This document shows positions 22,563 to 32,007 of a stretch of 64,000 bases of DNA, piece by piece; position 1 is the first letter of the stretch; the number at the start of each line of letters is the position of its first letter. Origin of the DNA: Pseudeuparius sepicola. Taxonomy: Eukaryota > Arthropoda > Insecta > Coleoptera > Anthribidae. The DNA lies in NCBI GenBank assembly GCA_963920635.1, contig OY987308.1, positions 1,864,225-1,928,224 on the forward strand. The letters run 5' to 3'. A program made the position numbers and the translations under genes. The notes beneath the pieces were generated by a model that did no database searches, was not told the DNA's origin, and worked only from the letters and a program-made list of their open reading frames with translations.

Positions 22563-23725
22563 TTTTCGACAGTAATAATGATTCACGTATCTATCCTTAA
22601 CAAGGTCATCGAATAACAGCGCACTAAAATTACTCACTTACACGGTACACTTAATTCTCTTCACTATTCGTTCACCACTTTTCACTTTTATTCGCTTCGA
22701 GTTCGCATGGAACCATACTGCCGTAAGCGCGGTCACGCGCCGCGGCGCCGCTTAAGTGTCCCTACAATACAAAATAGTTCGGCTGCAACTGCGTCTGCCT
22801 CTCGTCAAAAGATGGCGCTAGGCGCTACTATTACTACATATATTCAAACGTAATAATAATTTAACTCTTCACTCCTCGTATTTTTTCGGTATAATATTAG
22901 GTAATACTTTGCTTATTTCGGGGGGGGGGGGGGGTTGAACCCCCGAAACCCCCCCCCCCCTTGGCTACGCCCGTGAACCCCAATTAAATTTTACCTGTTC
23001 GTATGCACAAAAAGGAGCTGATTCTAAATTTGAACAGAAAAATGGTGCCATTTAAAAAAGCAAAGTTGGTTGCCATAGCAAGGAAATGACAGGCTCCCAA
23101 AAAAATTCAAGGTCACCGAAACATGCAGATAGATCAACTGAAAAACTCTCGTCTGAAACATTTTTATACAAGGGGGGCACTTAATTTTTCCACGTTTCTG
23201 AACAGGCTAACAGGCTGCCAATGATGTAAGTTCTTGTCAGAAAACTGACGAAGAAAAGATGGCATAACATTTTCACATGTCCGCAAGTACACTTTACATC
23301 GAATAAATCGTTTAAATGATTAAAACTTGGACATGCGCAAACGGTATGCAATCCTTTTTTTCAGCATTTTCATAATAAGAACTTGCATACTTCTCATTGG
23401 CAGTTTGTTCAGAAACGTGGAAAAATTGATTATTAAAATACAAGTTCAAGTTCATAAGAGCCCTTTGGGCCCACGCTAACGGTATACCTATGGTTTCCCA
23501 GGAATTTTCTCTTTTGAACTTCGTTATAAAGCACACGGCAGCCCGACTAAGATCATATAACGCATATTTTTCGAATAAATTAAAACTCAGTTTTCTATAT
23601 GAAGAACCCGGGATGACTCTCTGAGTCAGACCTTATTATTGTGAGAATATACGAAACATAATGCCCTTTGAAAGACATACTGAGTAAAATCACGTCCAAA
23701 AATCTGTCATTATCTCCCGGTCTAT

Positions 23726-24285
23726 TTATTTTCCGCGAAAAAAACAGTTCCTGGCAAATCCTATAGCAAACTTATTTACTGCAGTAGTATCGTGTTGTGC
23801 GTTAGAATAACAACTCTGTTTTATTATTGCTTGTGCTGCATTCCATTGAGAAATTAACCTTCTCCGTTTTCACCTATTCGTGGGCACGTAGTAGAACGTA
23901 CAGGGCGTTTGATAAAGTTCCTATAAAGAATGCCTCGTAATTTTAGCTTGAAATATTATTCATTCATAGAATTACAAAGATCAGTTATAGGTTCGGTGTT
24001 AGCTAACAGAAATATTGTTTACCGCTGCCAACAGAAACAATATCAATAATAATTATTGTAGTTGTTTGTTAAGGACAGGCCCGCTATAACTATAACTGTG
24101 CCTAATTATTCGCTTATCAAAATTTACTCTGTTTTAATTGCTTTGCGTGTACAACAAGGTCGATACTAAGGTACTTCCTAGTCTCGACAATACGAAATCT
24201 ATTAACATAATTAATAAGTTATTAGATTGTTTGCTCACGAAAAAACTACGGGGGTTTGTACAGGGTGATTCACATAACATATTTG
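23726..24285. other. Unassigned sequence between foldbacks
   Basis: No gene recognised. TACAGGGTGATTCACATAAC at about 24259-24278 is another repeat end, cut off by the next foldback. An 86-codon frame (24138-24398) crosses into that foldback and is incidental. Confidence 0.35.
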
Positions 24286-25519
24286 ACCCACCACGAACTG
24301 CATCGATCTATATATGGAAAAGTAAAAGTAGGAAAATTCTGAAAATTTGGCACCTCACCAATGCCGATGGGCGCTGCTCAACTAAAATATTTTGGTGAAT
24401 CTGGCACTTCCGGTTATACCGGAAGTCGATATCAACTTTCTTATTTCAAATGGAACATGCTATATATTATTGCATTTTTGGATTCTAGGCATCATTTTGG
24501 AACAAAAACATGCAACATGTCCTATGTCTAAATCCAACCGTTTTTGAGATATTTGCATTTTTCCGAAAAAAATTACAGGTGCAGACCTAAAGTCAATTAG
24601 CGATTTATACGAGGAAACCACGAAATTTCAAAACGAATTTTTGGCATCGTGTAACAGAAGCCCTGACCTAGTGATCTCTGCTGAGAAATAAATCCGTTCT
24701 TATACAGGGTGTTCACAAAATATGAAAAGACAATCGCGGCTGAGGAAAAGTCACCTGGTTTATAAATTATTGTCAACAATAATGCCGGCGCGCTTAAATT
24801 ACACAAACGAACATTATGTATCACACGTTCTTGATATTACTTTGTTGTATTCTCCGTAGATAATGAACAAATTTAAATAATCTTCGTTTGTGTAATTTAA
24901 GCGCGCAGGCATTATTGTTGACAATAATTTATAAACCAAGTGACATTTCCTCAGCCGCGATTGTCTTTTCAACGTCCACGGCTAATAGCAAACCCCGCAT
25001 TTTATGGGCGAAAAGTGGGTTTTTCGTATATTAATCGAAAATTACTGCATTTAGGTATAGGAAACCTGACACAAAGTTGTCATCATTTTTAGTGGTGAAT
25101 AAGATCGCATTAAAAAAATGGGGGTTTCCATTTGAAAATTTCGAGATTTATTCACATTTTTAATGTAATTTTTATTCATATTTTGTGTATAAGAATGGAT
25201 TTATTTCTCAGCAGAGATCACTAGGTCAGGGCTTCTGTTACACGATGCCAAAAATTCGTTTTGAAATTTCGTGGTTTCCTCGTATAAATTGCTGATTGAC
25301 TTTAGGTCTGCACCTGTAATTTTTTTCGGAAAAATGCAAATATCTCAAAAACGGTTGGATTCAGACGTAAGACATGTTGCATGTTTTTGTTCCAGATTCA
25401 CCAAAACATTTTAGTAGAGCAGCGCCCATCGGCATTGGTGAGGTGCCAAATATTCAGAATTTTCCTTCTTTTAGTTTTCCATATATAGATCGATGCAGTT
25501 CGTGGTGGGCCACCGTGTA
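24286..25519. repeat. Foldback element with TACACGGTGGCCCACCACG-type ends
   Basis: Left arm from CCCACCACGAACTGCATCG and right arm ending GCAGTTCGTGGTGGGCCACC. Arms of roughly 400 bp share GATGGGCGCTGCTCAACTAA, TAGGTCTGCACCTGTAATTT and CACTAGGTCAGGGCTTCTG (in inverse order). The centre is a second palindrome (24722-24972). A half copy lies at 51830-52560. Confidence 0.92.
24722..24972. repeat. Inner palindrome, ~88-bp arms
   Basis: AAGACAATCGCGGCTGAGGA through GCGCGCTTAAATTACACAAA (24722-24808) is inverted at 24884-24972, with a loop of about 75 bp. One end (AAAGACAATCGCGGCTGAGG) is also present next to the half copy at 52500-52530, so this inner piece belongs to the family rather than being a private insertion. 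Confidence 0.88.
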
Positions 25520-26125
25520 TAAAATTTTCTTCAATAAAATGGTACAAACAGATTTCTAATATCTTTTTTCGTTTTAGAGTTATTTTGAAAAAAGTAAAAT
25601 TTTGCGTTTTCGATTTTATTTTTTTCTGAAGTTGTTATCACAGATAGGAAAGAAAGAAAAACATTTTCTTATGGCACTTTTTAACGGGCTTCAAGATGGA
25701 GTTTTTAGATTTGTTCTACAACATTCCATTTTTGAGAAACCATCTTCAACTTTTTTTTTTAATACGGACCTGGATTTTTTTGAAGATCTTGAAAGCCCTT
25801 TTCATTGCAAATACCATGATGTATGACACGAAATATTTTTAAAATGTTTTGAGACAATTATACGGATTTTTTTTCCATTCATTTTTTTCTGATGCGGTCC
25901 TGTATTTAATAATAAGTCTAAATATTAATCAGTATTGCCAATAGTTTAACTTACAACTTATCTTTCAACCGGAGAACCAAAAAAAAAGGCAAAGACTAAT
26001 AACAGTCACATACATACGATAATAAAAAATAAATAAAAATCCTCCACCTAGAAGGCTTTGAAACAACGAAACCAACCCCTTGTCATTTGTCATAACTCCC
26101 ACTGTATCATTTAGTTAATAATTTG
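25520..26125 (+). repeat. Dispersed repeat of the 38995-40310 family
   Basis: Shares, in order, ATGGTACAAACAGATTTCTA, TTATGGCACTTTTTAA, CGGACCTGGATTT, TTGAGACAATTATAC, TCCTGTATTTAA and CATTTGTCATAACTCCCACT with the reverse complement of 39715-40310. The first part also matches 38995-39420. The 74-codon frame inside (25602-25826) is broken in the other copies. Confidence 0.85.
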
Positions 26126-26184
26126 TATTATTATGTAATAAATGGACTGGAAGAGGAAATAATTATTGCCTAAAGAAAGAAGTC

Positions 26185-26683
26185 AAGCTGGTGTTACACT
26201 TGTCAATTTCTTGGCCAATAAATTGCACAATAAATTGGCCAAGAAATTGTAGATAATGTGGTATGATTTACAGCATCAATAAATTCGTCAATTTATTGTG
26301 CAATTTCAATACTACCAACATGAAAGCACAAATATGCAAACAATAATAAGTAAATAAATCCGTGAATCTCTCAAATCACACGAAAAAATCTAATAAACAA
26401 TAGTTATAAATTAATACATCTGAATACTGAGTGAATTGGAGCATAATCTCATTTCCAGTAATTTTTTTTAATTCACTAAAATTGGTATTGAGGTCGGAAC
26501 ACAGAAAATCCCTAGAAATACCCAAACTTGCCACAATATTTTCGAACTTGCTTCAATTTCTTGGCCAAGAAATTGACAAAGAAATTGAAGGTAAATTGAC
26601 GACAATTTCTGTCTTACACCTACAATTCAACTTGCACAATTTATTGTACAATTTATTGACGAAGAAATTGACCAGACCAGCTT
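26185..26683. mobile_element. MITE-like element with CAATTTCTTGGCCAA subrepeats
   Basis: AAGCTGGTGTTACACTTGTC at the left pairs with GACCAGACCAGCTT at the right. Each end continues into CAATTTCTT and CAATAAATTGNACAATAAATTG motifs, which recur several times in both orientations (26204-26250, 26281-26310, 26550-26600, 26628-26665). TSDs were not resolved. The arrangement resembles elements with repeated transposase-binding sites near both ends. Confidence 0.7.
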
Positions 26684-26694
26684 CACATTTGTTG

Positions 26695-26890
26695 AAATCT
26701 GGTGACCACAATGAACATAACCTCTATAAATTGACTAAAAATAGGAAATCAAGATAACTAACTTAGGAACATAGATAACTCATAACCATAACTGTGACTT
26801 CTACCAACATAAATATTTCAATAGAATGGATTATTTATATCTGCTCATTAGCTTATTTTTCAATTAAATAAAACGTGTCAGGTTTATAGG
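26695..26890 (-). repeat. Dispersed repeat, inverted partner of 11700-11895
   Basis: Holds the reverse complement of the 11.7-kb repeat, from ACAATGAACATAACCTCTAT to GAGCAGATATAAATAATCC-like sequence and AGCTTATTTTTCAATTAA. Confidence 0.8.
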
Positions 26891-27834
26891 CAATGTGTCA
26901 GCTACTGATACGTTTATGTTACGTTAAAAAATGCCTTTTAAGAAAGTTTCATATTTTTTAATATCTACAACATTTCTGTAGGACATTTTCCGCTAAGAGG
27001 TCACGTTTTGCTGAAAATCGCAAAAAAAAACAGTTTCAACCCCTATTCGATCTGTGTTTTTTGTTATTAATTTTATTTGTCCAAAAATGTATTGACACCA
27101 GTCTATTATTAATTTCTTTGTGCGTAATTTAAAACGTATGCGACTGAGCAAATATTGTGACGTTTTCGACGTAAATATTTGCTATTTGATCTTGTCATTT
27201 TCGATAGTAAAAAATTCGAAGTGATGCTTTTGTTTCTGGAAAAAATTAGCGTAAATATCACAAGATGCCCGTTTCGCATGCCGGTATTTGCACATATTAT
27301 TAGAGTAATAGTCTTTAATTAGGTTGTTTCCTTTTCTACTTATAAATATTAGAACCTTGCTTGCTTACGATTGTTTACTGAAAAAAAGGAAACAATACCT
27401 ACACGTGTCAAATAAACGGTAGAACACTAACATTGAGATCACACTGTGAAATATTTCAATTTTCTCGGTACGCTACATCAAAATTTCAAAAAGGAGGAAT
27501 GAATACAATGAAATTATTTATTTTCTGCTTTGGATTGTCACTTCCTGGTCACGAACATTACCAAGAATCTCCCCGAATTGAACTTTGGACCCATATTACT
27601 TAGTTGTGAAGTCATCTTTATAGGCACGACAAAGATTGAGTTTTTTGGAGTCAAAGTCCACATAAATTTAACTGGTAAACTTCGTCATTACATAAAAAAA
27701 TTGTAAGGTTTATTCGGCGTTTTCAAAAGCCAAAGGTTGATATCATGAGTTTTTTTTGTTCGTTCAAAATAGCATAGAGTAAAAAGCGGTAATTATATTT
27801 ATTATATTTATAAATCCGATAAACAAATATACGG
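26891..27834. other. Unassigned A+T-rich sequence
   Basis: No repeat partner was found except GTGTCAGCTACTGATACG (26897), related to the GTGTCAGCTATTGGCT repeats at 12.1 kb. A small ATG frame at 27499-27603 is listed separately. Confidence 0.35.
27499..27603 (+). CDS. Possible 34-codon ORF with signal-peptide-like start
   Basis: ATG at 27499, and a second ATG three codons later, begin MNTMKLFIFCFGLSLPG, a short hydrophobic stretch after a lysine that would suit a signal peptide. The frame then runs HEHYQESPRIELWTH to a TAG. It lies in one of the few parts not obviously repetitive, but has no recognised homolog, no clear promoter, and a length easily reached by chance. A first coding exon of a secreted protein is an alternative. 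Confidence 0.12.
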   Translation: MNTMKLFIFCFGLSLPGHEHYQESPRIELWTHIT

Positions 27835-28783
27835 GTGTCCCGTTAATAATGGTCCATAGAGCAACTGCACATATTTGGGGCCAAAATATGACGATTGAGG
27901 CTAATATGCCTTATAGAAATGTTGTTTGTTTAAGAGTTCAATTTTTGAAATTGACTTATGGCTACATCTCCCAAAATAATGAAGCTGCTGAACTGAAATT
28001 TGGCACTGCTGTGTTTTTGGGGATGGAGAATAAGCTTAAAATATCAATTTTGCTGTATCTCACAGAGGGCGCCACTTGCGCTGTTTTTGGATCGTGTTTT
28101 TACTCCTAACTTTTTTTAGGTTATCTTTTTGGTCTTTCAGGGCCATCACTTTAGAGCATCTTTTCATTCTCTAACAAAAAGGTACTTTTGTTTCATAACG
28201 ATAAAATCAACCGTTTGCGTTGAAATTGACAAAATGTGCCCCGAAACACCTGTTAACTTCAACATTCGAAAAATAAAATTTTTACCTGCTACTTCCAAAT
28301 GTTACAGATTCGCTGTACCATTTATAGTGAGAAAAAAATTGCTATGAACAATGTACCAAAAATGTTTTGTTTTCAAAATGGAACGGATTGAAACTTGGCA
28401 AAATTTGGACACTCTATTTCAAGAAAACGAATGGTGTTTCGACCAATGCTCATCTGGCATTTTTTTCTTCATTTTGAATGTACAGTGGATTTGTAACATT
28501 TGAAAGCGTTAGGTGAAAACACGGGCGTAGCCAAGGGGGGGGTTTCGGGGGTTCAAAGCCCCCCCCCCCCCGAAATAAGCAAAATATTACCTAATATTAT
28601 ACCGAAAAAATACGAGGAGTGAAGAGTTAAATTATTATTACGTTTGAATATATGTAGTAATAGTAGCGCCTAGCGCCATCTTTTGACGAGAGGCAGACGC
28701 AGTTGCAGCCGAACTATTTTGTATTGTAGGGACACTTTGCGTTGTTTCTCGATTATTCGCCACGCCCCTCGGTCGAAATGAGC

Positions 28784-28839
28784 GGAACTTTGTGGAAGTT
28801 CGTGGAAGTTTCTGGACGGCTACTGGGCTGCTATATAAG
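28784..28839 (+). promoter_or_regulatory. Heat-shock-element array plus TATA box of hAT copy B
   Basis: Starting at 28785 the triplets at 5-bp steps read GAA, TTG, GAA, TCG, GAA, TTC, GAC. These are alternately oriented nGAAn modules in strict 5-bp phase over 33 bp, the arrangement bound by heat-shock factor; four of seven triplets are exact. A second weaker group TTC-GAT-TTC is at 28746-28758. TATATAAG follows at 28832-28839, and CAGT at 28870-28873 is an initiator-like match, somewhat far from the TATA box. The downstream leader is A-rich, as in insect hsp70 genes. That HSF binds here is inference. Confidence 0.6.
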
Positions 28840-29030
28840 CGGCGCCGCGGCGCGTGACCGCGCTTACGGCAGTATTGTTCCATGCGAACTCGAAGCGAAT
28901 AAAAGTGAAAAGTGGTGAACGAATAGTGAAGAAAATTAAGTGTACCGTGTAACTGAGTAATTATTTTAGTGCACTGTTATTCGATGACCTTGTTAAGGAT
29001 AGATACGTGAATCATTATTACTGTCGAAAA

Positions 29031-29198
29031 ATGGAGGGGAAAGAAAGGAAGGGTGATAAACCTAAAGGTATGGACTACTGGAAAAAGTGGTGTAGTCAAG
29101 GTCAAGGGGTTTCTAATAAAGAAACAAATTTGGATTTAGCTATCAAAGCTTCAGCTACCTTGCATGCTGATAAGAAGACTGCCTACCCCGAAATCTAG
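29031..29198 (+). CDS. hAT copy B, N-terminal transposase fragment (55 aa)
   Basis: ATG 29031 follows GTCGAAAA. The product differs from that of the other copies at MEGKERKGDKPK (Glu and Pro in place of Lys and Leu). Nearest upstream in-frame codons are open back to 29007 without a stop, but the upstream start there is not an ATG. The downstream stop falls where the internal deletion joins the hATC region in another frame. Confidence 0.6.
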   Translation: MEGKERKGDKPKGMDYWKKWCSQGQGVSNKETNLDLAIKASATLHADKKTAYPEI

Positions 29199-29463
29199 TT
29201 TGGAATGCCTAGATATGTGCGATAAAAACCTTTATCCTAATATTTACACATTACTACAAATCTTGGCTAACATTCCTGTATCCACTGCTACCCCAGAAAG
29301 GTCTTTCTCGAGCCTAAGGAGACTGAAAAACTATTTACGAAACACTACAAGTGAAAACAGACTTAATGGTTTGGCTCTAATGAACATTCACTATGGAACA
29401 GAAATTCATGCAGATGAAGTAGTGGATATATTTAAAAGAAAAAGCCGAAGATTTCTTCTTTAA
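29164..29463 (+). pseudogene. hAT copy B, hATC dimerisation-domain fragment (99 aa)
   Basis: Same domain as in copy A, with ILANIPV in place of ILATIPV. The frame is complete to its natural stop after SRRFLL, so the C-terminus is intact. The region overlaps the N-terminal fragment by 35 bp in a different frame, which is the scar of the shared internal deletion. Confidence 0.88.
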
Positions 29464-30095
29464 TGGTTTTAGATTTAGCGCAGAGGAACGAAATTAATTT
29501 ATCCATTTCATTTAAAGTTAAGAACTTTATAAATATGTCGTAGTTTTTCGGATGAATATATAGATATTAAATTTCATGTAAGTATATTTTTGTTGTTTTA
29601 TTTACTTCTCAAACTAACCCCCCCCCCCCCAAAACTAAATCCTGGCTACGCCCGTGGGTGAAAATTTTATGTTTCGAATATTGAAGTCAACAGGTGTTTT
29701 GGGGCACGTTTTGGCAATTTCAAGGCAAACGGTTGATTTGATCGTTATGAAACAAGAGTACCTTTTTGTTGCAGAATGAAAATATGCCTTAAAATGATGG
29801 ACCTGCAACATCAAAAAGATAACATCAAAAAAGTTAGGAGTAAAAACACGATCCAAAAACAGCGCAAGTGGCGCCCTCTGTGAGATACAGCAAAACTGAT
29901 ATTTTTAGCTTATTCTCCATCCCCAAAAACACAGCAGTGCCAAATTTCAGGTCAGCAGCGACTGAGGGAAGAGCCGGCCCTGCATTCTGCTCGCCGCATA
30001 AACACTTGACATTTTATGACGGCCAGACCAATAAGAGAGTAGGTCACGTGGTGGCCAATGTTTTGATCCACTGCCTCTGTAACTTGGATAGACTT

Positions 30096-30160
30096 TAGGT
30101 AGAGCGATCGTCAAAGTCAAGCAACGCCGCGCGTAGTGGGTTCGTGGACGGGTGATCCCT
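30096..30160 (+). pseudogene. 5S rRNA-like internal promoter region
   Basis: Reads GGTAGAGCGATCGTCAAAGT, then CAAGCAACGCCGCGCG, then GTTCGTGGACGGGTGATCCC. This follows the middle and 3' part of animal 5S rRNA (GATCACCGAAGTTAAGCA, CGTCGGGCGCGG, TTGGATGGGTGACC) at the positions of box A, the intermediate element and box C. The first ~50 nt and the last ~25 nt of 5S are absent or unrecognisable, so it is not an rRNA gene. A 5S-derived SINE head or a dispersed 5S pseudogene are the two candidates. It sits just outside the truncated right arm of the foldback. Confidence 0.6.
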
Positions 30161-30244
30161 TATTATTATTTTCTTGCCTAATAAAACATTTTTTTTCCGA
30201 TTTTAAAAAATATATATAATATGTACCTCGGCACTGAAGTTCTT

Positions 30245-30313
30245 TTTATGACTCATGTGGTTTATTTGCCTCGGCCAGAGGCCTCGGTAGCTAAATTTCA
30301 CATGAGTCGTAAA
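30245..30313. repeat. Small hairpin next to hAT copy C
   Basis: TTATGACTCATGTG (30246-30259) is inverted as CACATGAGTCGTAA (about 30299-30312), with a central CCTCGGCCAGAGGCCTCGG palindrome (30270-30287 region). The truncated hAT copy starts at the next base. Confidence 0.8.
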
Positions 30314-30451
30314 CACGGGCGTAGCCAGGATTTAGTTTTGGGAGGGTTTAGTTTGAGAAGTAAATAAAACAACAAAAATATACTTACATGAAATTTAATA
30401 TCTATATATTCATCCGAAAAACTACGACATATTTATAAAGTTCTTAACTTT
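30314..30451 (-). mobile_element. hAT element copy C, truncated (~138 bp)
   Basis: Begins CACGGGCGTAGCCAGGATTT like the 3' ends of copies A and D and matches them to TTCTTAACTTT. Then the sequence changes to TTATTTCTGGTACAG. Only the terminal end distal to the promoter survives, so it has no coding part and no second end. Confidence 0.93.
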
Positions 30452-31383
30452 TTATTTCTGGTACAGTTTCTTCGTAATTTCGGATTTTTTAAACTAGTGT
30501 CAAGGTGATTATGCTGGCATTTTAAATAAAATTATTTGTATCTACGCCGCTGCTCATCTGAACAGGGCCAAATTATTGCACAAAATGACAACCCATAATA
30601 TGTATAAAATAATTCCTAAACGGGCTAGAAAAAAATTAAAAAATATTTGGAAAAGTTTCAACACTCTGTATATGGAGAACCAAGCGTTTTTGAGCTAATG
30701 TTTATTAAGCATATGTGCTTATTTTAGCGAATTCTACCTTGTGTTTTCGGCTCTGCCTTTAGATGTGACTCACCCTGTACATATACAGGAAGTTCTGTTC
30801 TACAGGGCGTCGCGATGCCTAGCGTCGTATTTGCAAAGTCGCTAAAGGGGTGAATTTATTCCTCTATACATCCTATAGCATCTCCCACATATAGTATCTC
30901 CATATCTTTGACCGTTTTCCACCAACAGAGGCTGGGCGTCTAAAATCGATCATCCTGTACATTCTTTTTAGAATAACTCACCTGGAATTTAAGTGTTTTA
31001 AAACCCGGAAAAAATAAAAAAAAAGGCTAAATTTTATGAAGGTGTTTATAACACCAACTAAAGAGAAAATTAAATTCTTTATTGCTAAACTATATAATAG
31101 AGAAAAAACTATTTCTGTTTAATACAATTTTTATTACATAATTTTGTATGTCGGTTCAAGGTGAGCTCCTTCTAATGTTATGCATTCCCTAACTCTACGA
31201 ATAGAAGATTGTTAACTCTGTACATGTCAAATAAACCATAGCAACAAAAAACAAATGTAAATAAAAGAGGCTTTTTTTTAAATAGGCACAGAAAGAATGT
31301 AAGTTTACATCTGTTTAGGTCTCTTACGAATGTAATAAAAACAATTCGATGAACACTGCCGATTTCCTAAAATGAGAATAGGT
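30452..31383. other. Unassigned sequence with repeat fragments
   Basis: TATACAGGAAGTTCTGTTCT and GGCGTCGCGATGCCTAGCGTC (about 30783-30825) match pieces of 6236-6312 and 6725-6750. Otherwise no feature was recognised. Confidence 0.4.
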
Positions 31384-31574
31384 CACGGGCGTAGCCAGGA
31401 TTTAGTTTTGGGGGGGGGGTTTAGTTTGAGAAGTAAATAAAACAACAAAAATATACTTACATGAAATTTAATATCTATATATTCATCCGAAAAACTACGA
31501 CATATTTATAAAGTTCTTAACTTTAAATGAAATGGATAAATTAATTTCGTTCCTCTGCGCTAAATCTAAAACCA

Positions 31575-31874
31575 TTAAAGAAGAAATCTTCGGCTTTTTC
31601 TTTTAAATATATCCACTACTTCATCTGCATGAATTTCTGTTCCATAGTGAATGTTCATTAGAGCCAAACCATTAAGTCTGTTTTCACTTGTAGTGTTTCG
31701 TAAATAGTTTTTCAGTCTCCTTAGGCTCGAGAAAGACCTTTCTGGGGTAGCAGTGGATACAGGAATGGTAGCCAAGATTTGTAGTAATGTGTAAATATTA
31801 GGATAAAGGTTTTTATCGCACATATCTAGGCATTCCAAACTAGATTTCGGGGTAGGCAGTCTTCTTATCAGCAT
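31575..31874 (-). pseudogene. hAT copy D, hATC dimerisation-domain fragment (99 aa)
   Basis: Identical in translation to the copy A fragment over all 99 residues, with the PVSTATPERSFSSLRR turn. Frame-separated from the N-terminal fragment by the shared deletion. Confidence 0.88.
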
Positions 31875-32007
31875 GCAAGGTAGCTGAAGCTTTGATAGCT
31901 AAATCCAAATTTGTTTCTTTATTAGAAACCCCTTGACCTTGACTACACCACTTTTTCCAGTAGTCCATACCTTTAAGTTTATCACCCTTCCTTTTTTTCC
32001 CCTCCAT
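31840..32007 (-). CDS. hAT copy D, N-terminal transposase fragment (55 aa)
   Basis: ATG at 32007. The sequence is identical to the fragment in copy E. Copy D has lost the whole promoter region of the family, so this frame is probably not expressed from its own element. Confidence 0.55.
   Translation of the reverse strand: MEGKKRKGDKLKGMDYWKKWCSQGQGVSNKETNLDLAIKASATLHADKKTAYPEI

Larger units (their letters stand above)
21940..22975 (-). mobile_element. hAT element copy A (1,036 bp), perfect 8-bp TSD
   Basis: Ends are CACGGGCGTAGCCAGG and CTTGGCTACGCCCGTG. The octamer AACCCCAA is present on both sides (21932-21939 and 22976-22983), a textbook hAT target duplication. Genes run on the minus strand. 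Relative to copies B and E it lacks about 100 bp between GGGACACTT and AAGCGGCGCC, removing the TATA box and the heat-shock-element array. It is nested in the right arm of the giant foldback, where removing it and one octamer restores the continuity of the arm. Confidence 0.97.
19012..23725. repeat. Giant inverted repeat (foldback) with nested insertions
   Basis: The left arm (19012-20170) reappears inverted at 20703-23725. Matching anchors include GTCTAAATGAAGCGGTTGCT with its complement at about 20730-20753, GGTGTTCGGGAAAAAATTCC (19985) with GAACACCCTGTAC (20880), GCAGCCATCGACCATAGTGA (19859) with 20997-21016, and GCACACGGCAGCC (about 23531) with its counterpart near 19176. The right arm is longer because it holds a transposase fragment (21317-21710), hAT copy A (21940-22975) and extra sequence at 23190-23500. 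The loop is about 530 bp. A 124-codon minus-strand frame (20782-21156) is interrupted in the left arm, so it is treated as noncoding. Confidence 0.9.
28520..29656 (+). mobile_element. hAT element copy B (1,137 bp), perfect 8-bp TSD
   Basis: Ends CACGGGCGTAGCCAAGGG and CCTGGCTACGCCCGTG, with GGTGAAAA duplicated on both sides (28512-28519 and 29657-29664). This copy and E keep the full 5' region: a G/C-run hairpin next to the end, a leader, a heat-shock-element-like array, TATATAAG, and a G+C-rich initiator region. The coding part retains only an N-terminal fragment and the hATC domain, in different frames. It is nested in a foldback arm at a site whose empty form can be read from the related element at 48.8 kb. 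Confidence 0.97.
27984..29960. repeat. Foldback of the 48155-49289 family, split by hAT copy B
   Basis: The left arm (27984 to about 28330) has AACTGAAATTTGGCACTGCT and GAGGGCGCCACTTGCGCTGT. The right arm (29657-29960) has their complements, ending GTGCCAAATTTCAGGTCAGC. The missing centre is supplied by joining 28519 to 29665 after removal of hAT copy B, which restores a sequence colinear with 48800-48870. Sequence at 27835-27983 extends the left arm only, so the right arm is truncated at about 29960. Confidence 0.88.
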
